This document shows, one piece after another, positions 14,720-28,537 of a stretch of 64,000 nucleotides of DNA (within the stretch, counting starts at the first letter, position 1; each line of letters opens with the position of its first letter). The stretch lies in assembly GCF_000001735.4 (NCBI RefSeq), contig NC_003070.9, forward strand, positions 310,001 through 374,000. Direction: 5' to 3'. The position numbers and the translations under genes are program-made. The notes under the pieces are model-generated. The model ran no database searches. It had not been told where the DNA came from and saw only the letters and a list, made by a program, of their open reading frames with translations. The DNA is from Arabidopsis thaliana (Eukaryota; Streptophyta; Magnoliopsida; Brassicales; Brassicaceae).

Positions 14720-15472
14720 GTCTAATGTGGCAGAACCGAGCCAAGCCAAAAGTGTTGTTCTCTTTATTTGTTTCGATAGAGCTGACATGTACACTCAGAA
14801 ACTGAACTAAGACCACTGTTTCACCCAATTAAAAAGTTTGTACTGGAGGATTTACCAATTACTGTCTTCAAAGGTGTTTTGTATTATTTAAAGACAAAAA
14901 TAATTTTTTTTGCCCAATACTTGACGCCGTATTGCAATCTCGCCAACAAGATTTCAAATACACAATAATCTATCTGCTGAGTGTGTAATAATAACTAATA
15001 AGATTCAACGTGGGCCATCAAATTCGAACCAAATCATGTAAATGGGCTCAGCCAAACCCGACCCGGATCGAATAAAAACGGATCCCTTCCACTAAGCCGA
15101 CCCGTTCGGCGCAATTAAAGCGGCCACTACCTCTGGCTAGTAGGGACCGAACCACACTGCGCAGTCAGCACAAACCTGAATAAGGGTAAAAAGGTAAAAT
15201 ACGGTACTCTCTTTTGACAAAATGGGACCCGTTGTAACGCAACGACTGTCTCTGTCTTCATTCAAATACTAAACGCGTGTGGGCCCGCCAACCTCCTCCT
15301 CCTCCATCACTGTTTTTTGTTTAAACAAAAAAAAAACACAAAATGTTAAAAGAAAAAAATATAACCCAAAAATTGACGAAACAAAATTGAGAAACAATAC
15401 AACACCACTCTCTTCTTCTTCGTTTGAATTTGTTCTTCTCTTTTTTGCATAGAGAAGACTATTGATTAGAAA
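14720..15472. promoter_or_regulatory. intergenic region and ARK2 promoter
   Basis: Holds the CYP18-1 3' UTR and the ARK2 upstream region. A GC-richer patch around 15040-15180 includes one TGGGCT and several CCGACC-like repeats. No other gene seen. Confidence 0.5.
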
Positions 15473-18400
15473 ATGGCTATGGCTTCTTCGAGAAATGGTG
15501 CGGTTAGAGGATCCATGAGACCAGTCTCTGGAGCTAATTCATCCAATCTCAGATCGTCTTCTTTCAAATCCAGGATTCCTTCCTCGGCGCCTGCTCCCCG
15601 TCGGAGCTCCTCTGCTTCTATCGGAGCCGCAGACAATGGAGGTCCGTTTTCATTTCTTTATCACTGATTTGAGTTTTCACTGACTGTCGATTCCGTGAAT
15701 TTATCAATTTTAGCTTTGTATTAGTTAAGCAACTCTCTTCCTATTGCTGGGGTGCTGATCCCTTTCCCTTTAATTGCTTCTTAGGAGACGATTCTTCACT
15801 TTTATTGATTCGATTCATTCTTCTCTACTCGATGACTATTTTTTTTGTTTTTATTTTGCTTCTGTAGAAATTGTGTGTTTATGTGTTTTTTTTCTGGTAA
15901 CTGTTTTGACAGTGCCTGGGAGAGTTCGAGTGGCTGTAAGATTACGACCTCGCAATGCAGATGAGTCAGTCGCAGATGCTGATTTTGCTGATTGTGTCGA
16001 GTTGCAACCTGAGGTTTCTCTCCACTTCTTAATATAAACTTGAACTGAGTCAGGGGTTTCATCTTTATCACTCAATTGTTTCAATCCCTTCTCTCTGTGT
16101 GTTAGCTTAAAAGGTTGAAACTCAGGAAAAACAATTGGGATACTGAGACCTATGAGTTTGATGAGGTGCTTACTGAAGCTGCTTCACAGAAGCGAGTCTA
16201 CGAAGTGGTTGCCAAGCCTGTTGTTGAGGTCTCTTTTTCTCTCCTTCTTCATTATGTTTATACTCCTTTGCTCCTTCTTTCTTGGTTACCCTTGGGAGTA
16301 TCTTTACAGTGAAATTGCTTTCGATTTGTAGAGTGTTCTTGAGGGTTACAATGGAACTGTGATGGCTTATGGTCAGACTGGTACTGGCAAGACTTTTACC
16401 CTTGGAAGATTAGGAGATGAAGATACTGCTGCTCGTGGTATCATGGTTCGATCAATGGAAGATATCATTGGAGGCACTTCTCTAGACACTGATTCTATCT
16501 CTGTCTCATATTTGCAGGTTGGGATACTATTGATTGATTCTTTAGTTTATTTTTATTCCTTTTACTTTAATATCTTTTCAAACTTTTCTCCAGCTTTATA
16601 TGGAGACCATCCAAGATCTCTTAGATCCAACTAATGACAATATCGCTATTGTCGAAGACCCCAGAACTGGAGATGTCTCCTTGCCTGGGGCCACGCATGT
16701 AGAGATCAGGAACCAGCAAAATTTTCTTGAGCTCCTTCAGCTTGGGGAAACACATAGAGTTGCAGCCAATACAAAATTGAATACTGAATCTTCTCGAAGT
16801 CATGCAATTCTCATGGTAATTCACCTCTGTTTAGCCTTCTCAACTTTCTCTGGAACTTCCTAGGCCTTAGATAGAACCTTTACGTTCATCTCTATTGTTA
16901 TTTTGAGTTGATGCATGATCAATAGTTCAGGTACATGTCAAGAGGTCGGTGGTGGAGAACGAGTTTCCAGTCTCAAATGAAATGGAGAGCTCATCCCACT
17001 TTGTCAGACCATCCAAGCCATTGGTTAGGAGAAGCAAGCTAGTTCTAGTAGATCTTGCTGGTTCTGAACGTGTTCACAAGTCGGGTATAAACCTCTAATA
17101 ATCAAATGAGATAGCTTGTCACAGCCCTTGTACAAATCAGATTTACTCATTTCTTCGTTTTCCCTCCATGAGAAAAGTCTAGGATACTTATTTCCTTACG
17201 GGAGTGCTCATTACCACCACCTTTCTTACAATGCAGGCAGCGAAGGACACATGCTGGAGGAAGCTAAATCCATTAATCTCTCACTTAGTGCTTTAGGGAA
17301 ATGCATAAATGCAATAGCTGAGAATAGCCCTCATGTTCCACTTCGTGATTCAAAACTTACTCGCTTGTTGAGAGATTCATTTGGTGGTTAGTTATCTTAT
17401 TGCTCATAGGCTAAGTCCTATTGTCTTGAATTCTGAATTCCTAATAAATGGACTTTTCTATATTACCATTTGTTGTTTGCATTTCAGGCACAGCAAGAAC
17501 ATCCCTAATTGTGACCATTGGTCCCTCTCCGCGTCATAGAGGAGAGACAACCAGTACTATATTATTTGGTCAAAGGGTGGGCTCTTACTACTTTAACCTA
17601 ACCCCTAGTGTAGAAGTCTGTTGAGAAATTTCAATTCATAAGTGTTTTTAAATCTTGGGCAGGCCATGAAGGTAGAGAATATGTTAAAGATAAAGGAAGA
17701 ATTTGATTACAAGAGTTTATCCAAGAAACTTGAGGTCCAACTGGATAAGGTGATTGCTGAAAACGAAAGGCAGCTCAAAGCATTTGATGATGATGTGGAG
17801 AGAATAAATCGACAAGCACAAAATCGTATATCAGAAGTTGAAAAGAACTTTGCAGAGGCCTTAGAGGTTAGTTCATGCAAAATCCAGTTAGGCTCTCCTT
17901 GGCATAACCTGAAAGAATAGAAGAAGAAAATCAGAAAAATGGTTTCATATGTTTGGCTTTTAAAAGCGGGTTATTTTTTTCTTTACATTCTGTTTACAGA
18001 AGGAGAAACTAAAGTGTCAAATGGAATATATGGAGTCAGTTAAAAAGCTTGAAGAAAAGCTGATATCGAACCAACGGAACCATGAGAATGGTAAACGTAA
18101 TGGAGAGGTACTTGCCCGCGGAACTCTGATTTTCTTTTCAGGTGATGGGAGTGTTCGAATCTTTAACCAGTAAATATTACTTTGCAGGTCAATGGAGTTG
18201 TTACAGCTAGTGAATTCACTAGGCTCAAAGAATCACTTGAGAATGAAATGAAGTTAAGGAAGTCAGCTGAAGAGGAAGTCAGCAAAGTAAAAAGCCAGTC
18301 AACACTGAAGACAAGATCAGGGGTACCCATTGTTTAAATTCTCTATGGCTTCCTCTATCTCTCTCCCCTTGTCAATGATTTAACATCTTAGATAATATTT

Positions 18401-20403
18401 AACCAAGCTCTCTGGCGTTTTAGGAAGGCGAAGATGCTGGAATAACAAGACTACAAAAACTGCTGGAGGATGAGGCTCTTCAGAAAAAGAAACTTGAAGA
18501 AGAGGTCACCATATTACGAAGTCAACTTGTGCAGCTTACTTTTGAAGCTGATCAGGTACGGAGTGTATGAATTTGAGTGTGTAAAATTGAGGGTGTGTAC
18601 TGTAAGGGTCTCTTTAGTTGCTGTAAAACAACTGTCTCTATACATCAGCTGAAGAATTAGTCTCCTTTTGCTCAAAAAAAGAAAGATTAGTCTCCATTGT
18701 ATGCCCTCTTTAAAAATACTTTTAAACACGCACGGTTAGAGTTTCTTTGAACTATCTATTGTGAATATGAGGCATATATTCACATATCACTATTAATTGC
18801 TTCCTGTACTTGATAACGACTGTATCTTGGTAATAAATTTGGTCCAATCTTGAGTTTCTTGAATGCGTTATCTAACAGTTGAGTCTTATTCTTCCAGATG
18901 AGAAGATGCTTGGACAGAGGTGCCCCAGGGAATTCGTACTCTGGCACAGACTCATTACCATCACGACATTCCCAAGCAAGAGAATCTGTGAACGGACAGA
19001 AGGCACCGTTTGCTACACTATGTGAGCAAGGTAATGGAAATTTCTTCTAAACTATTTGAACCAGAGTGTATACAAATGCCTTTGTGGTTCTTATAACTTC
19101 ATATCCTCTTTGAAACAGTGGGACTTCAAAAGATCTTGCAATTGCTTGAGTCAGATGATGCAAACATCAGAATTCATGCTGTGAAAGTTGTGGCCAATCT
19201 TGCAGCTGAAGGTAACTATCATATATGCATCATCTCAAAGGTTCAACCATAGTTTTTTTTACTCTGGGTTCTTACTGTTTTCCCTTTTTCTTTTTGGGGT
19301 TGATACACAGAGGCAAATCAAGAAAAGATCGTTGAAGCTGGAGGCCTGACATCGTTGCTAATGCTTCTCAGAAGCTACGAAGATGAAACTGTGCGAAGAG
19401 TTGCCGCTGGTGCGATCGCCAATCTCGCAATGAACGGTAAACTCTCATTGCTACTAACTAGTATTTAGTGGTTAGACAGACAATGGAAGCAGAAACAGAC
19501 TAATTATATGGCTTTTGGTCACTTGGTGGGGAGGTACATGCTCATGTGTTTAGTTTTTTTACGGGGTAACAGAAGTGAGTCAACAACTGATAGTGGACCA
19601 AGGTGGAATCAGCTTGCTATCTCTAACAGCTGCAGATGCAGAAGATCCACAGACTTTACGCATGGTTGCTGGGGCTATTGCTAATCTCTGTGGCAACGGT
19701 AAATTAACATCCCCAACATTTTATTTTGAACAAGAAACCGACCAATTTCTTAAAACCTTTTTTTTTATGTTGTTTGGTAGACAAACTGCAAGCAAGACTA
19801 TGGTCGGATGGTGGAATAAAAGCGTTGTTAGGAATGGTTAGATGCGGACATCCAGATGTTCTTGCTCAGGTGGCTCGCGGAATTGCAAACTTTGCCAAGT
19901 GCGAGTCCCGAGCAACCACTCAAGGTAATGCTCTTTTCCAGTATTCCTTCAAGGTCATTCAGCCTTTAGAGAGAGAGAGAGATTGGTTTTTCTTGCGTGG
20001 GTTTATAATGTGAAGAGTGTATGAAGGTGTGAAGAGTGGAAGATCACTACTAATAGAAGACGGAGCTCTTCCGTGGATTGTACAACATGCGAACGATGAA
20101 GCTGCGCCAATCAGGCGACACATAGAGCTGGCTTTATGCCATTTGGCCCAGCATGGTTAGTGCGATCCTTGTCTTTGTCTTTGTGGTCTTTTTGATCCTT
20201 GTTGTGGTTCATCATGTTCATTTGATTGTTTGGTGGGGGCAGAGGTGAATGCAAAGGAGATGATAAGCGGAGGAGCATTGTGGGAGTTGGTGAGAATATC
20301 AAAGGAATGTTCAAGAGAAGACATTCGAAGTTTGGCTCATCGTACTCTCTCTTCAAGTCCCGTCTTCCGTTCTGAGATCCGTCGCCTCGGCATCCAGTTT
20401 TGA
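15473..20403 (+). CDS. ARK2: armadillo-repeat kinesin ARK2
   Basis: Plant ungrouped kinesin with a C-terminal ARM domain (AT1G01950), acting on microtubules in cell growth and morphogenesis; 894 aa in 19 exons: 15473-15641, 15913-16013, 16106-16228, 16332-16517, 16594-16815, 16931-17084, 17237-17386, 17488-17576, 17663-17866, 18000-18107, 18188-18322, 18424-18555, 18898-19030, 19119-19211, 19311-19436, 19573-19698, 19781-19924, 20027-20155, 20243-20403. Seen: Ser-rich N terminus, motor from about residue 58 ([13 protein letters not shown]), P-loop GQTGTGKT with Lys151, NTESSRSHA, switch II DLAGSER at 308-314, coiled coil from about 400 to 600, then ARM repeats ([44 protein letters not shown]). 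The N-terminal motor predicts plus-end motility. Confidence 0.96.
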
Positions 20404-20829
20404 CTTGTTTTATGTTTTGTATCATATAATCATCATCTCTCTCAACGAGATTCACACATCATCACCATCTGTATTCTATTTTATTCATTTTATAGTAACT
20501 ATTTCATTTTTCTTTGCTTTTTCATTTACTCTTGATTATAAAAAGAATTACTAGATCACGTTGTGTGATTCATTCAACCTCGAAATAAAACAAAGAAAGA
20601 TTGCTAAGACTTATTATGCAACAACGTGTCAAAAACACAGACTGTCTAATATTTTACAATTTACATATAAGAAAGTTAAAAAAAAAATCCCTCGTGAACA
20701 CTAATCTCTTCCCATGGCTACCAAACAATGTAAGTAATTTGTGATAAAAACTCAAAGAAGACCCAAACAGAATTATGATGAAAATCGAGGGAGTAAATGA
20801 AGAAATCTTACAGAGAGATAGATAGATAT
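20404..20829. other. convergent intergenic region ARK2 / BIG3
   Basis: 426 AT-rich bases with the two 3' UTRs. No gene, repeat or RNA recognised. Confidence 0.6.
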
Positions 20830-23800
20830 TTAGCAGCAAGAGCGGAGGAGAACAGGTCCCATTGATGTCTGAAGCATATCACTAAGAGCTACTTGTACCT
20901 CTCCTGACCCATGTTCACAGCTTATCAACGTCGCTATCAATGGAAACAACTCCGGCAAGTTCTTCTTGAACAGTGACTCTCCCATGTTTCCCAATGTCTG
21001 AATTGCAGCCACCACTAGCGGAGCCCGCGCTGTTAGCTCTTTCTTTTTTCCTGACCCCGAGGGAACCGCCCACCTTGAAGACTGCTCCTTTGAACATGAA
21101 ATATTTATGTAGAACTCTAACACCTCTCTGCAGAGGCTTATGAGGTGGGATTCTATTTCAGCCTCGTTGTAACCCACAGGCTGATCTGAGATGAGGTTGT
21201 CTAAGAAGGTCATACATGTTTGGAAAGATTCGTTCTCCAGGCGCAGCAGAGGAGCTTCTTGGGATTCAAGGGACGACCCGAGCTCCTGGAGCTTGGAACG
21301 TAAGAGTAGATCAGCGTTGATTTTGTGAGCGTTGGATCCAATGCCGTGCATAGCGTCGAAGAGCATCAACATGTGATTGGCTGTGAGAGACATACGGTAC
21401 ATGTCGTAGATATCTGTTACCGCCTGAAAATAAAGAGCAAGTACACAGACATACACATATACTCATGAGATCGATTATGTGTGTATATATCTATCCATGC
21501 TTCATCACCAAAGAGACTGAAGACTTGACTGACCTGAATCACAAAAATCTGAATTGAAGCTTTAGATTTGGCATCTGTGACGACAGCATGAAGCTGCCTG
21601 TTCCTTCTTCTCAGTGCGTCGTTGGAATTATCGTTTGTTTCGTCCTCATTGCTTACATCCTCCATCAAATCTTCACTGGTAACGTATGAGAAGTCAGGGG
21701 ATGTAGCATCTGCTGCTTCTTTGATACATGACACAACCTCGAGCCATTGTTCGTTAGAGAATTGATGACCGACATCTCTCATCAGACGGACAAGCGCAGC
21801 AATACCCGCACCAGCAAGACTTTGGTGAGGACGTTTTATCAAGCTTACAAATAACATCAGTACCTTCTTAAGGAGAGGGTTAACCGTCTTGTAAAAATTT
21901 ACAAAGAGGTCTACAACCAGCTGTAGAGCTAACGAGCATGTCTCATAAAGCCAAGACTCTTGGTCGACTTCACCATTGTAACCTCTCTGATCTGTTGAAT
22001 CATCCTCAGATGGGTCAACGTCCTGACGCACATAGTCGAATATTCGAAATAAAACAGACTCAAAAACCCGTTCCCATAACGCCAGACTGAAATGGTCACC
22101 ATGGTTCCTCAGAGTATCAAACAGGACTTTCAATGCAACCTTCCTAATTTCTGCTCTTGGGTCGAAACTAAGTTCAGATAAACCTGCACGGGAAAGAAAG
22201 CCAAAAATGTCAAGGTGATGAGAATGTTGATTTAAGAAGTAAAATCAATAAGACGAAGTATGAATTTTGGCTTACCGGCTAACAGTGGAAACCAAGAATA
22301 CAAATGTTCATCACTTTCTAGAAACTTCCCACTATCTTGTTTTCCAATTTTTCCACCCTGAGGAGATAATGGTGGGTTCCTCCTCAGTGACGAACCAACA
22401 TAGCCTTCAGCAAGTTTTCTTGCGCAATACTGAAGGAAAGCAATGGCTTGGAGACTAATATCTTTCTCAAATTTACAATTGGTGAACGCAACAAGGCAAT
22501 TCACACAGTCTGTGAAGGTGGTTGTCTCTGTCTCCGTGATGTGTGGGAAGTAGTCTCGGATAATCTTCTCAACCATTTCAAAAGACAGGAACACAATATT
22601 TTTATGTGCATCATGTGCTGCTGTCGTGAAAATCTGCAAGAGCAAACAGATTTTAGTAAGTATATCTGCCAGCAAGAACTTAGAGAGACATCAACGTAAC
22701 TGGAAGTTTGATGGATCAAATACCATGAACATACTCTTCCATCCCGACTTGACATTGTCAACACGGGATAAAACCATCTGTGAGACACATCGTATAATCA
22801 ATTCCCTGATCTCAACAGCACCACTTTTGCGCATGACAACAACAAAAGGCTTCATAAATTCATTTTGGAAGTTATAATTCGCCAACTCTTCCCGCTCTAA
22901 GAACTTCATAGACAGCTGGCGCAAAGAATCCATTGCAAAAATTGCAATGGAGAGGTTATCAGAACAGCCAATAGTCACAAAGAAATCAGAGAGCACATGC
23001 CAGATGCTCGACCAGACAAGTCTTATGCGGTTCATGTTATAGTGCCTGCCATTACAACAAACAGGGTATAAATAAGAGAGAGTGAGCAAAAACAAAACAG
23101 ATATCGTAAAGAAAAGATTGATCCTTACGCTATTTCCACAATCTTTGTTAGGCTGAAGACCCGTGGATCAGATGGAGATCGTAACTCATCCATGGAAACT
23201 TTGCAGAGGGCTTTAACAAAGTCAATTATGGCTTCACTATTCAATCTTTGACTACGAGTAAATATCCGACTCATGTCACCAACTTGTTCTAGCAAGTTTA
23301 GATTAGATATCAAGTTGTTCATCTGTTCAGATGTCACTGTATTAGAAGCCTTTCCAGCAACACCAGAACCATCGTAGGAACCCCTTATCATAGCAGATGC
23401 AGCATACTGAAGTTTTCCAGGTGCTCTTTCTTTAATTGCAGGTACGGAATTTGGCTTAGCCAGTGGAGAGTTTCCTGACTCCGTTTGAGGAAATGCAAAG
23501 AAAGTGGCATCAGGAGGCGCTCCTTCCCCCAAGAGATGAAGATGCTCAAACCGTGAAACACAAGTCAGTATATGCTCCCAAGCATCTTGTAGATAGTTTC
23601 CTTCTTCCTCCGCCAGTTTTACTATTGCCTATCAGTGAACAGAAAAAAACAATTTATACATAGAAGACATTTCTTATCATCCATTGGTATTTTCAAGATT
23701 AATCAGGTTTGAATGTCAGCTAACCCAATTATCATTTCCTTGAACTGAGAAAAGTGCAAAAAGAAACATTAATTACTTTGTCCCAAGATTTTCAGATGCA

Positions 23801-26800
23801 AAATGTGAATGCTAGCCCCAGCATAGGATAAACTTAAAACTAAATGAGATTTCCCCTATCTCGTTTTGTACCCTGAATATAAGGTTGAGAAAAAAGTTAC
23901 AAACCTTTATTGCTTCAATGTTTTTTTGCTTGATATCAGCAGGAGAGTGGAGGGAAGTAAATTTTGCTAGTGAAGTCACAAAGGCATCTCTGTGCGTTTT
24001 TAAGGACATTACAGAAGTGACATGGATGGCATGATGGAAACCCTCCAGACATAATGTTGTTATTACTGCATCATCACTCTGGTCAAGTGGAACACTGAAA
24101 GCTGCCAACATAGGAGCCCAACAAACCTCAACCATAAATCTGAGTATAATCACATCCGAGGCTGCATAATAAACTGACCTACAGTGGAAAACAAAAATCA
24201 GAAACCAAGAGATACACTTTTTCAGGTAGTTGAAAGTATAAAAATCATAGCTAAATTAAAATTAAAAAAAAGAAAGAAAAAAAGAAGTAACAATAAGAGC
24301 AGAAGCCAGCAGTGTTGACCTGCCCAGCTACTAACTCCAAAAGAGTGACTATCAGAACATAAGGTGAATTATGCCCAAACGAGAAAAGAATGGAAGCAGA
24401 ATCAACATGTGTAAAACAGAGCACTGCACAAGAGTGCAAAACAAAAGGTTAAATAAAGGAAGCTTCTTACTCAGATTTGCGAGCCTTTTCTTTAAATCTC
24501 TCTTGCATATGCCTGATAAGATCATCACTGGTCTCCATGTTCATATCGTCACCACGCCTAGGAACAACAATATTTAAGATAGTATCTAAGCCAAGTAATC
24601 TACTTGAGTTTGTAGGCTGCTTCTGCTGCGGACCCAAACCATCATCCTTCATCTTTATCTCATTTCTAGATATCCTTTCATATAATGCACGTAGATATTC
24701 CTCAGGCAAATCTTTCCCATCATCTATACCACGATTGTTTCTAATAAAACCATCAGCTGTCATCTGCAAGTTGTAATTGAAAAATTTAGTAATGAGTTAC
24801 TTTGTTTGACCAATCACAAGCTTCAAACAAGATCGTATTAAGATATTCCTCAAGAGGGATTTCAGAAAGCTTCTAAGCGAAACAGCTCAAATATGTACCT
24901 TGCTCTTCACCATAGGGTTATGTGCATCTGTGTTGAGCAAAATGACTGAGTAAGCGAGGACATATGCCGTATCAGCGCTAGAAAAATCCTTTGGGTTGCA
25001 TTTACAGAATCGCTCTGCAAATTTTTCCATTATACGATCGATTTTTTGTGCTTCTCCTGGCAGCCTAAAGCCCCGGAGAAAGGCTCGAATTGCCTCATCA
25101 AATTCCATGCCTTGAAATTCGAAAGAATCCACATATGCATGCATCACTTTCAGAGATAAGTCTTCTCTTTCCCCCAGATAATCCCCTATCAAAGTCTTGT
25201 TCAACCCTGATGCATCTTTGAGAAAAGCTGCTATTTCCTCTGGCGAGTCCCCCACCTTGTTTGCCTTGATTAAAAATTCAATACCTTTCTTAGGTTTCTG
25301 GTTGAAAATAGAAATACCTTCCTGCCATTAATAAAAACAAATCAGCTAATCAGGTTTTAGCTGAAAGACTGAGACAAAAGTCAATGAGCGCTGAATCAAA
25401 CTTTAGGTAAACTTTTACCTGAAGTTCAAGCTTGTAAGCTCGGCGCTGCTCTATTGCTAAGGCATCAGAATTCCCACTGGACAATTCAGACTGAGAGTCT
25501 GATCTTTCAAAACCACCATGGCCTCCATCCCCCTTACCATTTTCTACTGGATGACTTCCTTCTTCAAGATTTCTATCAACAATTTCCAGCATTTTTGCCG
25601 AATAAGGATCTGGAAGACGCAACTGCTTATTCACCCAGTCTCCCATAGACCTTAAAACAGCAACTAAGCATTTCATGGCTTCAAGCTTCATGGCTGCTTC
25701 CTGAGGTGGCAACAAGGTAGTAACTGTACCAGGAGGCACTCCTTGAGCAGTCTTAAGGAGACCATTGACCATCCTAAAAACAAGGTCAAGAAAACCAATA
25801 CAGAAATGAATGCTACTTCAAATAGTTCGCACTAGTTAATGATCGCAGCTCTGATACCACAAAATAAATAGATTCAGGGCGTAAAGATAAGCCACAACAA
25901 GATATTAGATCATACCTCTCAAATATATTGGATGAGTTGACATCGCAATCATAGTTGATGAAGATATCTACCAAAATCTGTGAATCAACGCAGAGCTTGT
26001 CCAAGAACCGAAGCACTATCATCTTCTGTTGGAAATCAGGTTGAGCAACATTCTCTAATACTCTTAGAACAATCATAGGGAAGAACACCCCAATCTCTGC
26101 CTTCAGCCCAGCACGAAACCTCGAAACCAAGCTAAGTAAAATCGAGCAGGAAAGCTGGAAAATGATCATAAGATTTGAAGCACTGTTCTTCAGCAAGGAG
26201 AGACACAGATACTGCTTGATGGCGCCTAAGAACCTGTTCCATAATGAGTTGATGCCAAATTTTCAGAAGAAACACCAAAAGCTAAATTACATTCTGTCCA
26301 AGCAACTATCAAGCAGAATGTTGAAAGCTGAGGGAAAAAAGACTGAATCTAGAGATATGATAGTTTAATCTACCTAACGTGGGTTATAATAATGCAAGAA
26401 GATAAACAAAACAAACCTATCGCTGGTTCTAAAGACAGCACCGGCATTCTCAAGCAGAATCTTCAATAACTCGAGAGCCACAATCTTCCCTCTCATCAAC
26501 TCTGGATCTTCCTTGGGAGGCGTCTTCATGGACAGCTTGCAAAGTGCCCTGAAAACCAAGAAGGCGTCTCTTCTCAGCTTATTCCCAATCTGAACTTCAG
26601 AATCATCGTCTTTCTCCACTTCTCCATCGGCCAGCTCTCCTTTTCTTCCCTCGAGGGCCGACTTATACATACTGATCTCCCAGTACTTGGCATCCAACAT
26701 ATCCTTATCAGTAGAATCCAACAAATCAGTAGGATTGGCAGTGCCAGGCAATGAAGTCTCGAAGGCCCCGTCATGGCCGCCGAATGTGCCCTTGGCGTTA

Positions 26801-27582
26801 GCTGAATTGAAGACTCCGTCAATGTCCTGCATAATCTTGGTAATGAAACCTTGAACAGACTGCGTCGTAGATGGGTCTGATTCGGATTTGTCCATGGGCT
26901 CCATCAGCTCGGCCACGACGATGGGCTGAATGGGGACGGTGGATGAATCTGCCTCCATTCTTCTGAACACGATAACAGACATCTGCACGAGCGAGGCTTT
27001 AGCAGTCGCCTGATTAACCACGTTTCTGCTTCCCAAGTAGATACCATAACAAGTCCTGACGATCTGTAGCAAAGAATCTCCATGGATCCTCAGGGAAATT
27101 GAAGTTACCGCAGTCAAGAGCGTCTTCAGCACGAGCAACTCGAGCCCTTCGTCGTCTAGCTCGTGACATTTGCAGATGGTTTCAATGAGCTTGGAAAGGA
27201 GTAGCGCCTCAGGTCCGCCGGTGGGATCAGCCTCACCGCGAACGTAGCCATGAGCAATAAGCTTCTGGATGCAATCAACGGCGGGATCGACAATCTTGAG
27301 AACGCCGGTGGAGGAGGCGTTGATGAGAGGGCTGAGGATGATCTCGGACTCGGCGAGAGAGTATTCGGCGGCTCCTCCGTCGTGAAGTGGTCCAGGAATG
27401 GAGGATCCAGATTCAGAGTCGGCAACAGGAGAGGAATTTTCAGGGGATCTAAGGCGTTCGATGACGGATTTGCACTCGTGGGCGAGCTTGGAGTGCTTAC
27501 GCCAGGAGGCGTTCTTAATGACCTTGTCCAAAGCAGGGATAACAACTCGACCTAAGCGGGAATCGACTTCCGTAGAAGCCAT
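20830..27582 (-). CDS. BIG3: Sec7-type ARF guanine nucleotide exchange factor BIG3
   Basis: Large ARF-GEF of the BIG/Sec7 class (AT1G01960, also EDA10) acting at the trans-Golgi network in secretion; 1750 aa. Eleven exons: 26417-27582, 25916-26233, 25419-25773, 24899-25321, 24471-24763, 23905-24178, 23129-23628, 22724-23045, 22276-22633, 21534-22183, 20830-21423. Order: DCB and HUS helical regions, Sec7 domain starting near residue 614, then HDS repeats. The catalytic glutamate is Glu703 in FRLPGEAQK. The residue aligned with GNOM Met696, the main brefeldin A determinant in plants, is Leu741 (codon 24938-24940), the resistant state. The C terminus lacks any membrane segment. The gene shares a 955-bp divergent promoter with the short PPR gene. 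Confidence 0.97.
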
Positions 27583-28537
27583 TCCAGATTGGTAGCCGTG
27601 ACTTCAACGAATCACCAATTTAGATCTATAAGAGGAGAGTGAGTATCTATCTATGTAGCCCAGAGAGAACGGATAACAACAACAAGAGCAACGCCTCCTC
27701 CTCTGCGATCCAATCAAAGCAGTATTCTTATCAGGGAGTCAGTGAATTACAGACATCTACGAAGATGAAGCAGACGAGACAAAAAAAAAAATGGTGAGCT
27801 TGAGTGAAGTAACCAATATAATAAAAATCCGAGAGAACCAGATTTGGATCGCCGTCCTCTCCTCTATATGAAATGACTTATATATCCTTGAATAGTGGCG
27901 GTAATGTCTCCGGATTTGAGGGCATAGTTGGTATTTTCAAAATGACGAATTCTGTATCTGTTGACCGTCCCGGTGGACTCCCCCGGTCATGAGCTTTCTA
28001 GCTTATTTATCCTAAATAAATTGCTTTTGGTAATAGTAGTGATATCGAAAAACACCCATGATTAATTCCCAACAAATATGTAAATTTGTTTTGCGAGTAA
28101 AGAGAAAAACACCTTCAACAATAGTTTTTGAATTTCATTATCGCCATTGAATTTCATTTGCGGAATAATGGGCCATAATTGTAACGGAGGCCCAATATTA
28201 ATAAAAGGCCCATAGTGAAGTGGTCTCTAGTGTTGTCTAATCCGCCAGACAGAAGTAGAGCAGAGCAAAGAAAGCTAACAGAGTCATCTCCACCGCTCTA
28301 AATTCTAATCTATCCACACCAGCTCTGTCTATGAACTTTGCTTGGCTCATCTCCTTTATCTCCAGTTTCTCCTGAGCTCTGCTTTTTGTAAGTAATCATC
28401 AGAGAAGCTCAATTCTGTACTTGTATGATCCTCAATTAGGCCTTTGAATTCATGACTTGTTTTCTAGAGATTAGGTTCATGTGAAATCATACGGCCGCCA
28501 AATTTAGGTTTTTCTCTTTTAGTTCTTGAGGTATACA
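27583..28537. promoter_or_regulatory. divergent promoter BIG3 / PPR gene
   Basis: Contains three site II motifs: TGGGCC at 28169-28174 and GGCCCA at 28189-28194 and 28207-28212, nearer the PPR gene. The BIG3 5' UTR side is GA-rich. Confidence 0.6.
28388..28522 (+). other. probable 5' UTR intron of the AT1G01970-like gene
   Basis: A GTAAGT donor at 28388 and a T-rich TTTTAG acceptor ending at 28522 bracket 135 bp just before the ATG at 28538. Inferred from splice signals only. Confidence 0.5.

Noticed and set aside
20111..20455. Minus-strand open frame of 114 codons at the ARK2 3' end
   Set aside because: Antisense to the last ARK2 exons; Asp/Lys-rich low-complexity reading with no homology.
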